Positions 8,023 to 16,391 of a DNA stretch of 64,000 nt are shown here, piece by piece. Under the pieces are notes generated by a model, which ran no database searches, was not told the DNA's origin, and saw nothing but the letters and a program-made list of their open reading frames with translations. The translations under genes were made by a program, and so were the position numbers. Location of the stretch: the NCBI RefSeq assembly GCF_024448895.1, contig NZ_JAMOIC010000014.1, forward strand, positions 1-64,000, given 5' to 3'. The stretch is from Stutzerimonas stutzeri (GTDB taxonomy: Bacteria; Pseudomonadota; Gammaproteobacteria; Pseudomonadales; Pseudomonadaceae). Position 1 is the first letter of the stretch, and each line of letters opens with the position of its first letter.

Positions 8023-9474
8023 ATGCAACTGACTCGAAGCCTGCCCGTCGACACCATGCCCGTAACCTGCGAGGCCGCCGCGCCTTCCCGGGCGCTGTAC
8101 TTCGCCCTGCTCGATGCTCCCGAAAACGAGAACGTCCGCGAGCGCGCTGTGGACTACCTGCTAGCGCAGCTGGATGCCGCATCAGCGCTGCCATGTGATC
8201 TGCCGCAGGATCCGAGCGGGCTCGGCGAATGGCTGGATGGCCACACGGCCAAGGTCGGTGGGCAGTATCAGGCCTACCTTGACGCTCGCCGGGCCGGTGC
8301 GCCGCGCCGGTACTTTTCCAGCAAGGCTCATGCGCTGCATTTTCTGCAGGGCGTAGCGCCAACCAAACTGGTGGACGGCGCCTGGCTTTATGGCTTGCTG
8401 CAGCGCTGGGACGATTCGCGCTTCACCTCGCTGATCCAGACCTACCTCGAAGAGCTGGGCGAAGGCTTGCCGGAAAAGAACCACGTAGTGCTGTACCGCA
8501 AGCTGCTCGCCAGCCAGGGCTGCGACGATTGGCAGAACCTGGACGATGACAACTTCATCCAGGGCGCGATCCAGTTGGCTCTTGCCGAGCACGCCGAGCA
8601 GTTTCTACCGGAAGTGATCGGCTTCAATCTGGGCTACGAGCAGTTGCCACTGCACCTGCTGATCAGCTCCTACGAACTCACCGAGCTTGGCATCGACCCT
8701 TACTACTTCACGCTGCATGTCACGGTCGACAACGCTGACAATGGTCACGCGAAGAAGGCAATCCAAGGATTGCTGGCTGCCTGGCCACAAGTGGGCGACA
8801 GCGAAGAGTTTTATCGACGGGTCATGAACGGCTATCGCCTCAATGACCTGGGGGCCAGCACGCTGTCGGTGATCGGCAGTTTCGATCCGGAGCAGGAAGT
8901 GCTGCGCGTTCTGGAAAAGAAAGCCGGCGTCGGGCAGTTCGTGCATTCGGACTATTGCCGCTTCGATGGCCGCACCGTGAATCAGTGGCTGGCCGAGCCG
9001 GCGCTGATTCCGCAGTTTCTCGAAACGCTGCAGGGCCGTAGCTGGATCAAGCGTCACGAAGATCCTCAGCACAGCCGTTTCTGGCAGTTGATCACTGGCG
9101 ATCAGGCTCCTATGTTCGGCGTTTTCAGCGCTCATGAGCAGCAGCTGATTCACGACTGGATCGCTGGTGACTGGCTGGCCGAGCAGGCGCCAACCCGCGG
9201 CAAACCGCACCCATCACTGGCTCAGCGCCAGGGACAGTTCAACGGTCGTCGCCGTCCAGGCAACGAGCGCCCGCTCAAGCCCGCACTGGTGCAGAACCAG
9301 GGTGTTGCAGTGAGCGATTTCGATCAGGAAACCCAGCTGCTGGAACAGCAACTGACACAACTGCCGAGCCGCGACGCACGCATGCGCCACCTGCTGCCCT
9401 TACTGGCGCCGACCCGCCACCACAGCGCGGCGGGATTGCTGGCCACCCGAATCTTTACTGGACTGTTCAACTGA
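8023..9474 (+). CDS. Iron-containing redox enzyme, heme-oxygenase-like diiron fold
   Basis: A 483-residue soluble protein of the iron-containing redox enzyme family, which shares the heme-oxygenase-like diiron oxidase/oxygenase (HDO) fold. Candidate iron ligands spaced as in that fold are Glu144 or Glu147 with His154, Glu197 (PEVIGFNLGYE) and the cluster His232-x3-Asp236-x5-His242 (LHVTVDNADNGH). Known HDOs oxidise amino acids, fatty acids or N-hydroxylated groups, but the substrate here is unknown. A family-atypical tail of about 100 residues follows the core. The next gene, 27 bases downstream, is a methyltransferase with NPPY, so the pair is probably co-transcribed. The ATG start has a weak ribosome-binding site; residue 12 is an alternative Met. 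Confidence 0.75.
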   Translation: MQLTRSLPVDTMPVTCEAAAPSRALYFALLDAPENENVRERAVDYLLAQLDAASALPCDLPQDPSGLGEWLDGHTAKVGGQYQAYLDARRAGAPRRYFSSKAHALHFLQGVAPTKLVDGAWLYGLLQRWDDSRFTSLIQTYLEELGEGLPEKNHVVLYRKLLASQGCDDWQNLDDDNFIQGAIQLALAEHAEQFLPEVIGFNLGYEQLPLHLLISSYELTELGIDPYYFTLHVTVDNADNGHAKKAIQGLLAAWPQVGDSEEFYRRVMNGYRLNDLGASTLSVIGSFDPEQEVLRVLEKKAGVGQFVHSDYCRFDGRTVNQWLAEPALIPQFLETLQGRSWIKRHEDPQHSRFWQLITGDQAPMFGVFSAHEQQLIHDWIAGDWLAEQAPTRGKPHPSLAQRQGQFNGRRRPGNERPLKPALVQNQGVAVSDFDQETQLLEQQLTQLPSRDARMRHLLPLLAPTRHHSAAGLLATRIFTGLFN

Positions 9475-9501
9475 GAAGGCGATATCTCGCCAGGGAAATG
9501 T

Positions 9502-10449
9502 ATGACCACCGAAACTGCTCAGGACCGCGCGCTTTTACACCTGGCCGAGGCCCTTCGCGAGCGCGGCTATCACTTCATCACCCCAACCCCGCTGACCCAT
9601 GAACGCGTCAACAGCCGCGTCGAAAACGCGCTGGCCAAGGACCTGACTGGCGTGTTCGGCTGGAGCCGGCCGTTTCATCATGAACTCCTGCCCACTGCGA
9701 TCTTCAGCCTGATGGACCAGGCCGGGGTGCTTGCCCCCTGCGACTCGCGGTGGCGCAGCCGAGTAAGGCTGTCGAGCCTCGATGGACAGCTGTTCGTGCA
9801 TTCGGCCTACCCCACCGACGAACCCGATGCGGTGTTCTTCGGCCCGGATACCTACCGTTTCGCCAACGCCATCCAAGCGCATCTGAACAACCACAAAGGC
9901 CATATCGGCCGGGTCGTGGACATCGGCGCCGGTTCAGGCGCGGGTGGGATTCTTGCTGCGCTGGCAAGGCCACAAGCTGAAGTGCTGGCAGTAGACATCA
10001 ATCCCGCCGCGCTGCGCCTCACCCGCATCAATGCCGCGCTGGCCGGCGCTGACAACCTGACCGCACGGCACAGCGACCTGCTCGGAGACGTCAGCGGTGA
10101 ATTCGATCTGATCCTGGCGAACCCGCCCTATCTGATCGACCCGAGCGAGCGAGCCTACCGCCACGGTGGCGGCCCGCTGGGGGCTGGGCTTTCGCTGGCC
10201 ATCTTCGACACTGCACTGGAACGCCTGGCTCCGTGCGGCACATTGCTGCTCTATACCGGCGTGGCGATGCACGGCAATCAGGACCCCTTCCTCAAGGAAA
10301 TCAGCCAGCGTCTGGAAGGGCGCGAATTCAACTGGGCCTATCGCGAGATGGATCCGGATGTCTTCGGCGAAGAACTGCTCGACGGCGCCTATACAGAATG
10401 CGATCGCATCGCCGCTGTAGTGCTTGAAGTGACCCGGCCGGCTGATTGA
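9502..10449 (+). CDS. Class I SAM-dependent methyltransferase (HemK/PrmC-like)
   Basis: 315 residues. The SAM-binding motif I is DIGAGSGAGG (140-149), the acidic loop is AVDINPAA (163-170) and the catalytic motif is NPPY (207-210), which methylates planar amide or exocyclic amino nitrogens in HemK/PrmC, RlmF and DNA adenine enzymes. The N-terminal 120 residues form a recognition domain I do not identify. It lies 27 bases after the diiron redox gene, and both may modify one product. Canonical prmC sits next to prfA, which is absent here, so this is a paralogue of unknown target. Confidence 0.82.
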   Translation: MTTETAQDRALLHLAEALRERGYHFITPTPLTHERVNSRVENALAKDLTGVFGWSRPFHHELLPTAIFSLMDQAGVLAPCDSRWRSRVRLSSLDGQLFVHSAYPTDEPDAVFFGPDTYRFANAIQAHLNNHKGHIGRVVDIGAGSGAGGILAALARPQAEVLAVDINPAALRLTRINAALAGADNLTARHSDLLGDVSGEFDLILANPPYLIDPSERAYRHGGGPLGAGLSLAIFDTALERLAPCGTLLLYTGVAMHGNQDPFLKEISQRLEGREFNWAYREMDPDVFGEELLDGAYTECDRIAAVVLEVTRPAD

Positions 10450-10479
10450 GGCAGAGTAAACCCTTCGCGGTTTTCTACC

Positions 10480-11412
10480 CTACACCGGCAGCAGTATCAG
10501 GCACGCCGACAGGGTGAGCAGCGATCCCAGCGTGGAATACAGCACCACGCGGGATACCCGCGAAGCTTCCCGGCCGTAGAACTCGGCGAGCATGTAGGGC
10601 CCGGTGCCTGTGGGGAGAGCGCTGAGCAACAACGCCGAATAAGCCCACAGCGCAGGCAACTCGAAGACCTGGAAGGCCAGATACCAGGTAATCAGCGGTT
10701 GCACGATCAGTTTCAAGGTCACCAATGGCCAGACGCCTGAGACCTTACCGCCGGGCTGCGGCTGCGCGAGAAACAGGCCCAGGGACACCAGCGCACAGGG
10801 CGCCGCCGCTGCGCCGAGCAGCTTCAGCAGAGTCTCTAACGGTACCGGCAGCACCAGCCCGCTTGCGGCCCAGAAACCGCCCAGCATCGGCGCCACTACA
10901 AGTGGGTTGCGCAGCAGCGCGAGGCTGACCTTGCGCAGGGTCTTGCTGAAGCCCTGTCCGGTGTGCAGGCCGGTTTCTACGCACGCCAGCGCAATAGCAA
11001 AAAGCACGCAGACCACTACGATGCACGCGACCATCGCCGGCTGCAGCGCCTCATCCCCGAGAACCAGCATGCACAGCGGAATGCCGATATAGCCGGTATT
11101 GGCGTAGGACGCGCCCAGCGCATCGAGGCTGGCATCGGCCAGGGGCTGCTTTTGCAGCAGCCGATAGCCAAGCGTAAAGCCGAACACCCCGAGGCAGCCC
11201 ACAGAGAATGCCGTGATAAAGCCCGGCTGCCAAAGCTGCTCCCAGCTGGAATTGGCGACGACGCTGAACAGGAGCGCGGGCAGTGCCAGCCAGACGACGA
11301 ATCGGTTGAGCTCCGAGGCACCCATCGGTCCCATGCGGCCGGTTCGGCGGCAAATGAAACCCAGCAGGATCAGGGCGAAGACTGGGAGGACGATGTTGAC
11401 GACGGCGGACAT
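10480..11412 (-). CDS. AEC family transporter (auxin efflux carrier type)
   Basis: A 310-residue membrane protein with about ten helices. Its internal SYANTGYIGIPLC and ALPTGTGPYMLAEFYG are the two crossover-helix motifs of the auxin efflux carrier/bile-acid transporter-like fold. Bacterial members export or exchange small carboxylates such as malate or malonate. The start was set at ATG 11412 because translation upstream is low-complexity (a Pro-rich run) and runs into repeat DNA. It is monocistronic and convergent with the methyltransferase gene. Confidence 0.87.
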   Translation of the reverse strand: MSAVVNIVLPVFALILLGFICRRTGRMGPMGASELNRFVVWLALPALLFSVVANSSWEQLWQPGFITAFSVGCLGVFGFTLGYRLLQKQPLADASLDALGASYANTGYIGIPLCMLVLGDEALQPAMVACIVVVCVLFAIALACVETGLHTGQGFSKTLRKVSLALLRNPLVVAPMLGGFWAASGLVLPVPLETLLKLLGAAAAPCALVSLGLFLAQPQPGGKVSGVWPLVTLKLIVQPLITWYLAFQVFELPALWAYSALLLSALPTGTGPYMLAEFYGREASRVSRVVLYSTLGSLLTLSACLILLPV

Positions 11413-11566
11413 GGGTGCTCGGGCAGTAGGGTTACGGGCAGTGGGGGGTGGCGGGATGGGGTTATAACGAAAGGCGTTGAACCTTAGCAAAGATAGGGGT
11501 GTTTGCGGTTGTCTTGAGGTGGCAGGTACGGCTGATAAGCCGGTTATCGAGTCGCTTGATGGCACT

Positions 11567-11633
11567 GTTTCGCCCTGCTGGGCGACTTACTTTTCCGCGT
11601 CTGGAAAAAGTGAGTTGCCCAGCAGGGCGAAAC
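11567..11633. repeat. Long near-perfect hairpin (about 30-bp arms)
   Basis: The left arm begins GTTTCGCCCTGCTGGGC and the right arm ends GCCCAGCAGGGCGAAAC. The arms are about 30 bases, differ by two mismatches and one extra base, and enclose a six-base loop. The outer half of each arm is the tail of the dispersed repeat at 41-110 and 11785-11869. It lies in a 537-base gap (11413-11949) with no credible gene. Confidence 0.75.
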
Positions 11634-11690
11634 CAAGACTCAGCCAACCGCCTAGTGGGGTAGCAACTCAAACTAAGCCCAAAGCCCAAA

Positions 11691-11738
11691 GCCAAAAAGC
11701 CAAAAAGCCAAAAAGCCAAAAAGCCAAAAAGCCAAAAA
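11691..11738. repeat. Octanucleotide tandem repeat (GCCAAAAA)x6
   Basis: Six uninterrupted copies of GCCAAAAA, flanked by degenerate copies (AGCCCAAA before, GCCCAAAA after). Eight is not a multiple of three, so a change in copy number would shift any frame read through it. The frames that cross it (Ala-Lys-Lys-Pro-Lys-Ser-Gln-Lys on one strand, Phe-Leu-Ala-Phe-Trp-Leu on the other) look like repeat artefacts rather than proteins. Confidence 0.8.
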
Positions 11739-11784
11739 GCCCAAAAGCTTCGCGGCCACGACCGCCCCCGAAATAACGCAATAT

Positions 11785-11869
11785 GCAGGGCCAGGCCTTT
11801 TTTGGTTCCTTTGGCAGGCCGGCCATCCGGCGACTGCCAAAAAGGACTCGCCCAGCAGGGCGAAACCAA
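11785..11869. repeat. Dispersed hairpin repeat, second copy
   Basis: Near-identical in order to 41-110: GCAGGG, CCTTTT(TT)GGTTCC, a variable GC-rich centre with its own palindrome (GGCCGGCC), GACTGCCAAAAA, then ACTCGCCCAGCAGGGCGAAACC. It closes the repeat-rich gap upstream of the DUF4267-like gene's end. The remaining 80 bases before that gene show nothing. Confidence 0.7.
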
Positions 11870-11949
11870 GCCATCAAACGACTCGTTAATCGCCCTGAAA
11901 CACCGTTTCAAACTGCGGCAGCGATTCGCTTCGCGCCCCTCTTCTCACC

Positions 11950-12474
11950 TCAATGCAACAGTACAGAAGGGCTATACCCATTCGGCTCAGCCCGCGCCGC
12001 GGCAAACTTCGCCTCGACCCGTCCACGCATGGTTTCGGGCGACTGCGCAAAACCACTACGGTCGCTGTAATCCCACTCCGTTACCAATTCGTCTTCAGAA
12101 GCCAGACCCCGGGCGCACGAAATATCCAATGCCGTGATGCCAGCCACAGCACCCGCTGCGATCGCCGCGTTGACCTGCTCGGTGCCGTTCTCGATGCTCA
12201 TACCGAGACCTGCCAGGTCCAGTACATCGCCACCGATGCGGCCGTATATCCAGGGCTTGGGGTTATCGGTCAGCAGCAAGCCGACGCCAGTGGCAATCTC
12301 TCTTGCGCCGCACGCGCGGATCAAGCTTTCGTTACCCGGCACGCCGAGGAAACGGGCCAGCTTCCCGGGCATGACCAGTTGCGCGACGCCCAGGCCGATA
12401 CTGAGCCAGCCAAGACCACGGGCCAGCGTGCGGGCGGAATGATTGGTGCGGGTGACTCGATGTGGAACGCTCAT
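11950..12474 (-). CDS. Hypothetical membrane protein, DUF4267-like
   Basis: 174 residues with about four hydrophobic stretches (GLGWLSIGLGVAQLVMPG, REIATGVGLLL, AAIAAGAVAGITALDI) and a soluble C-terminal tail ending PSVLLH. Pseudomonads carry this protein beside a zinc alcohol dehydrogenase, sometimes labelled cyclase/dehydrase; I see no cyclase motif. It lies 78 bases after the dehydrogenase on the same strand and is probably in its operon. The start ATG is preceded by GTAGGAGGGACAGATTC, a strong Shine-Dalgarno sequence. Confidence 0.6.
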   Translation of the reverse strand: MSVPHRVTRTNHSARTLARGLGWLSIGLGVAQLVMPGKLARFLGVPGNESLIRACGAREIATGVGLLLTDNPKPWIYGRIGGDVLDLAGLGMSIENGTEQVNAAIAAGAVAGITALDISCARGLASEDELVTEWDYSDRSGFAQSPETMRGRVEAKFAAARAEPNGYSPSVLLH

Positions 12475-12552
12475 GAATCTGTCCCTCCTACGGGGCTGGG
12501 AAAGCAGACAGGCGATTCCCTACTTTAGGGAAGCCGGGAATCGCCCAGGCCC

Positions 12553-13725
12553 TCAAGGCTTTAGAACGACCTTGATGCAACCGTCGTGCTTGTCACGGAA
12601 GGTCTTGTACATCTCCGGACCCTGCTCGAGGCTGACGCTGTGGGTGATGACGAAGCTAGGATCGATTTCGCCTTCCTGGATGCGCCTGAGCAGGTCGTCG
12701 GTCCAGCGGTTGACGTGGGTTTGGCCCATGCGGAAGGTCAGGCCCTTGTTCATGGCTGCGCCGAAGGGAATCTTGTCGATCAGACCGCCATACACGCCGG
12801 GAATAGAAATGATGCCGGCCGGACGGCAGACATAGATCATTTCGCGCAGCACATGGGGACGATCGGTCTCCAGCATCAATGCCTGCTTGGCGCGGTCGTA
12901 CATCGAATCGATCGAGCGGCCCGCATGCGCCTCCATGCCCACCGAGTCGATGCACTTCTCTGGACCCTTGCCGCGCGTCAGCTCCTTGAGGCGCTCGAGC
13001 ACGCTTTCTTCATCGAAGTTGATGGTGATGGCGCCGCCCGCGCGGGCCATGGACAGCCGCTCGGGTACGTTGTCGATGCAGATGACCTGCATGGCACCCA
13101 TCATCAGCGCGCTGCGGACGGCAAACTGGCCGACCGGCCCTGCCCCCCAGACGGCAACGGTGTCGGTAGGCTGGATATCGCATTGGGCTGCGGCTTGCCA
13201 GCCGGTAGGCAGAATGTCACCCAGAAACAGAACCTGCTCATCGGTCAGGCCATTGGGGATCACTACCGGACCGACATCGGCATAGGGCACCCGAACGAAT
13301 TCGGCCTGGCCGCCGGCATAACCACCGGTCAGATGCGAATAGCCATAGAGGCCAGCTGTGGAGTGGCCAAAAACCTTGTCGGCGACATCCTTGTTGCGAT
13401 TTGAACGCTCACACACCGAGAAATTGCCGCGTTTGCACTGGTCGCAGTCGCCGCAGACGATGGTAAAGGGCACCACCACGCGGTCGCCGACCTTAAGCTT
13501 CTTGTTTGCCGAGCCGACCTCCATCACCTCGCCCATGAACTCGTGGCCCATGATGTCGCCGTGCTGCATGCCGGGCATGAAACCGTCGTACAGGTGCAGG
13601 TCAGAGCCGCAGATCGCGCAGGAGGACACCTTGATGATGGCGTCGCGAGGATCTTCTATAGACGGATCGGGAACGTGGTTGTCGCAGCGAATATCGTGTT
13701 TGCCGTGCCAGCGAAGGGCTCTCAT
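12553..13725 (-). CDS. Zinc-dependent alcohol/formaldehyde dehydrogenase-like
   Basis: A 390-residue medium-chain dehydrogenase/reductase. Catalytic zinc ligands are Cys39 (CGSDLH) and His61-Glu62 (GHEF). The structural zinc is held by four cysteines at 91, 94, 97 and 105 ([15 protein letters not shown]). The NAD-binding turn is GAGPVGQF near residue 195. The length and the long insert around residues 260-300 match the glutathione-independent formaldehyde dehydrogenase-like branch. It oxidises an alcohol or aldehyde with NAD(P); the substrate is not evident. It heads an operon with the DUF4267-like gene. Confidence 0.88.
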   Translation of the reverse strand: MRALRWHGKHDIRCDNHVPDPSIEDPRDAIIKVSSCAICGSDLHLYDGFMPGMQHGDIMGHEFMGEVMEVGSANKKLKVGDRVVVPFTIVCGDCDQCKRGNFSVCERSNRNKDVADKVFGHSTAGLYGYSHLTGGYAGGQAEFVRVPYADVGPVVIPNGLTDEQVLFLGDILPTGWQAAAQCDIQPTDTVAVWGAGPVGQFAVRSALMMGAMQVICIDNVPERLSMARAGGAITINFDEESVLERLKELTRGKGPEKCIDSVGMEAHAGRSIDSMYDRAKQALMLETDRPHVLREMIYVCRPAGIISIPGVYGGLIDKIPFGAAMNKGLTFRMGQTHVNRWTDDLLRRIQEGEIDPSFVITHSVSLEQGPEMYKTFRDKHDGCIKVVLKP

Positions 13726-14010
13726 TTGGAAAAATCTCCAGGTTCGGTGTTCGAAAACGCCGCCGTAGTGGTTCTTCCTGATTGATCGCCGCTAGAGGCG
13801 GCAGCTGCTCCTGACCCGACTGCTGCCATGCGGCAAGGTGTACGGCGTGCGTGCTATCAAGGTTTTAGTAAGCACGATGCCGGCAGAGTTGCCTGAATTT
13901 AATGCAATGAGCGAAATCGCCGACGGACAGCGATAACTGGCGCCGGAATTGTTATATCGGCCCTTTACAGCGTGTTCGTGTCATTTCTACGGTGATCTTC
14001 GCGGGCTAGG

Positions 14011-14430
14011 CACAGCGCTTTTCGTAGGAACGAGCTTGCTCGCGATCAGGGCCTGGCGTGGCCTCGGCACAACAGAAAAACACGGATCGCCAGCAAGGAC
14101 TGGGCGCCTCCCTGGCTCCTTCAAGCGTCGTGGCGGTCGTTGCGGACTGGGCACAGCGCTTTTCGTAGGAGCGAGCTTGCTCGCGATCAGAGGGCTAGTG
14201 TGGCTCGGCACAACAGAAAAACACGGATCGCCAGCAAGGACTGGGCACCCCCTGGCTCCTACAGATGCCGCGGCGGTCTTCACGGACCGAGCACAGCGCT
14301 TTTCGTAGGAGCGAGCTTGCTCGCGATCAGGGGGCTAGCGTGGCTCGGCACAACAGAAAAACACGGATCGCCAGCAAGGACTGGGCGTCCCCCTGGCTCA
14401 TACAAATGCCGCGGCAATCAACGCGGGCCT
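14011..14430. repeat. Three tandem copies of a ~140-bp REP-containing unit
   Basis: Units start at 14011, 14152 and 14292 (spacing 141 and 140) with CACAGCGCTTTTCGTAGG(A)ACGAGC. Each contains the palindrome GCGAGCTTGCTCGC, then CAACAGAAAAACACGGATCG, then CCAGCAAGGACTGGGC and a variable stretch ending CTGGCTC. Copies two and three are the most alike. This occupies most of the 714-base gap between the dehydrogenase and the epimerase; 13726-14010 shows no gene. Confidence 0.88.
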
Positions 14431-14439
14431 CGTTGCCGC

Positions 14440-15300
14440 TCAGCCTTTGCCGGGGCGAATGGAGGCGTAGCCGTTACGATAGCTCGGGTACTGCGGCACC
14501 CATCCAAGGGCCCGGGCGCGGGCGTTGCTGCAGCGCTTGCTGCCTGCGCGGCGGGTCATGGTTTGCTCGGCCCATTGGGTCACGCCGAGACGTTCGCGCA
14601 ACCACTCGACCACTTCGTGCAAGGGTGCAGGGTCATCGTCGACGCCCAGATAGCAATCTTCCAGATCGCCGCCGTTGAGATCGGTCTGCAGCAGACACGT
14701 CAGCAGCGCGGCGGCATCGTCACGGTGGATGCGGTTGCTGTATTGCGGCGGCTCGCACTCGACGCGCAGCCCGGCACGAACCTGATTCTGCATCCACGGC
14801 CGCACCGGATCGTACAGCCCGGCCATGCGCACCCGGGTCGCCGGGAAACCACAATCGAGAGCCACCTGCTCGGCTTCGAGCATCACCTGTCCGGTATAGC
14901 CAGTGGGTTCGGTGGCGGAGGTCTCATCGATCCATTCGCCCCCATTTTGGGCGTACACCCCGGTGCTCGAGAGAAAGAACACGCGCTTGGGTTGCTGCCC
15001 GCGCTGTTTCAGCCAGCCAAGCGCGTTGCGTAAGCCTTCAACGTAAGCCTGCCGATAGCCGGGTTCGTCGTGCTGGCTGGCCGATGCGGCATAGACCAGG
15101 TAATCGAGATTGCCGTTGGGCCAGCCACGCGGCACTTCAGCCGAGGCGAGGTCACCGCGTACCGGCAGGATTGGCACCGGCAGGCTCGCTGCCTGACGAC
15201 GCAAGCCGTATACCGTCCAACCCGCTCGGCTCAACTGCAGCCCGAGGCGTATACCGACATCGCCGCAGCCGGCGATCATTACTGAGGGACGAATTGCCAT
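14440..15300 (-). CDS. NAD-dependent epimerase/dehydratase-like (YeeZ-type SDR)
   Basis: A 286-residue extended short-chain dehydrogenase. The N-terminus VMIAGCGDVGIRLG is the GxGxxG Rossmann turn; VFFLSSTGVYAQ holds the catalytic Ser/Thr region, but the usual YxxxK is replaced by TGYTGQVMLEAE (Tyr present, Lys absent four residues on). This matches the YeeZ-like atypical branch, whose reaction is unknown. The start was set at the ATG at 15298-15300 (MAIRPS); an ATG ten codons upstream is possible. It is monocistronic and divergent from oxyR. Confidence 0.8.
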   Translation of the reverse strand: MAIRPSVMIAGCGDVGIRLGLQLSRAGWTVYGLRRQAASLPVPILPVRGDLASAEVPRGWPNGNLDYLVYAASASQHDEPGYRQAYVEGLRNALGWLKQRGQQPKRVFFLSSTGVYAQNGGEWIDETSATEPTGYTGQVMLEAEQVALDCGFPATRVRMAGLYDPVRPWMQNQVRAGLRVECEPPQYSNRIHRDDAAALLTCLLQTDLNGGDLEDCYLGVDDDPAPLHEVVEWLRERLGVTQWAEQTMTRRAGSKRCSNARARALGWVPQYPSYRNGYASIRPGKG

Positions 15301-15411
15301 GGCGGTTGCTCCATAACCGGTGCGGGCCACCCATTCGGCCCGCCTTTCATCAGTGTACTGCTGCCGACAAGGTTTCCGCTTGTCACCTTATAAGGAACGG
15401 CTGCTGGCCAG

Positions 15412-15440
15412 TTGGTTCGAACACGAGCAAAGGCTATGCT
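15412..15440 (+). promoter_or_regulatory. Candidate sigma-70 promoter of oxyR
   Basis: TTGGTT (15412-15417) and TATGCT (15435-15440) are separated by 17 bases, 26 bases before the oxyR ATG. The spacing fits a housekeeping promoter. OxyR usually represses its own gene from a site overlapping the promoter, but I could not delineate that site. Confidence 0.5.
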
Positions 15441-15466
15441 AGCCAGCACTCTGATGGAATAACGCT

Positions 15467-16387
15467 ATGACACTGACCGAACTGCGCTACATCGTCACGC
15501 TCGCCCAGGAATCCCACTTTGGCCGCGCCGCCGAGCGGTGCCACGTCAGCCAGCCCACCTTGTCGGTGGGCGTGAAAAAGCTCGAGGACGAGCTTGGCGT
15601 GCTGATCTTCGAGCGGACGAAGAGCGCAGTGCGGCTGACGCCCGTCGGTGAAGGCATCGTCACCCAGGCGCAGAAAGTGCTGGAGCAGGCGCAGAGCATT
15701 CGTGAGCTGGCCCAGGCCGGCAAGAATCAGCTGGCCGCCCCGCTCAAGGTCGGCGCCATCTACACCGTCGGCCCCTACATGTTCCCGCATCTGATCCCGC
15801 AGCTGCATCGCGTGGCGCCGGACATGCCGCTGTATATCGAGGAAAACTTCACCCACATCCTGCGCGACAAGCTGCGCACCGGCGAGCTGGACGCGATCAT
15901 CATCGCGCTGCCGTTCCAGGAAGCCGATGTGCTGACGCTGCCGCTGTATGACGAGCCCTTTTATGTGCTGATGCCCGCCGGCCATCCGTGGACGAAGAAG
16001 GAAACCATCGACAGCGAGATGCTCAACGACAAGAGCCTGCTGCTGTTGGGCGAAGGCCACTGCTTCCGCGATCAAGTCCTCGAAGCCTGCCCGACCACGC
16101 GCAAGGGCGAGGCGCCGAGCCACACCACGGTGGAATCCTCGTCGCTGGAGACCATCCGCCACATGGTTGCCTCTGGACTGGGTGTATCCATCCTGCCGCT
16201 GTCGGCCGTCGACAGTCACCATTACTCCCCCGGCGTGCTGGACATCCGCCCGCTGACGCCGCCCGTGCCGTTCCGCACCGTGGCGATTGCCTGGCGCGCC
16301 AGCTTCCCGCGCCCGAGAGCCATCGAGGTACTGGCCGACTCCATCCGCCTGTGCTCGGTTGCGAAACCGCCCGCCGACAAAGCCTGA
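15467..16387 (+). CDS. oxyR: Hydrogen peroxide sensor and regulator OxyR
   Basis: A 306-residue LysR-family regulator. The N-terminal winged helix (FGRAAERCHVSQPTLSVGVK) precedes a ligand domain carrying the redox cysteines at exactly 199 and 208 (GEGHCFRDQVLEAC), the pair that forms the peroxide-induced disulphide in OxyR. It activates catalase and peroxiredoxin genes. recG begins four bases after the stop, the same order as in P. aeruginosa, so the two are probably co-transcribed. A katE catalase lies in the same window but 45 kb away. Confidence 0.97.
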   Translation: MTLTELRYIVTLAQESHFGRAAERCHVSQPTLSVGVKKLEDELGVLIFERTKSAVRLTPVGEGIVTQAQKVLEQAQSIRELAQAGKNQLAAPLKVGAIYTVGPYMFPHLIPQLHRVAPDMPLYIEENFTHILRDKLRTGELDAIIIALPFQEADVLTLPLYDEPFYVLMPAGHPWTKKETIDSEMLNDKSLLLLGEGHCFRDQVLEACPTTRKGEAPSHTTVESSSLETIRHMVASGLGVSILPLSAVDSHHYSPGVLDIRPLTPPVPFRTVAIAWRASFPRPRAIEVLADSIRLCSVAKPPADKA

Positions 16388-16391
16388 AGCC

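Noticed and set aside
11477-11776. 99-codon frame through the octamer repeat (Lys/Ala/Pro-rich)
   Set aside because: Its only notable feature is the translated GCCAAAAA repeat; no ribosome-binding site, and it crosses the long hairpin.
14011-14430. Possible CRISPR array
   Set aside because: Period is about 140 bases with REP palindromes and near-identical spacers; no short direct repeats with unique spacers and no cas genes.
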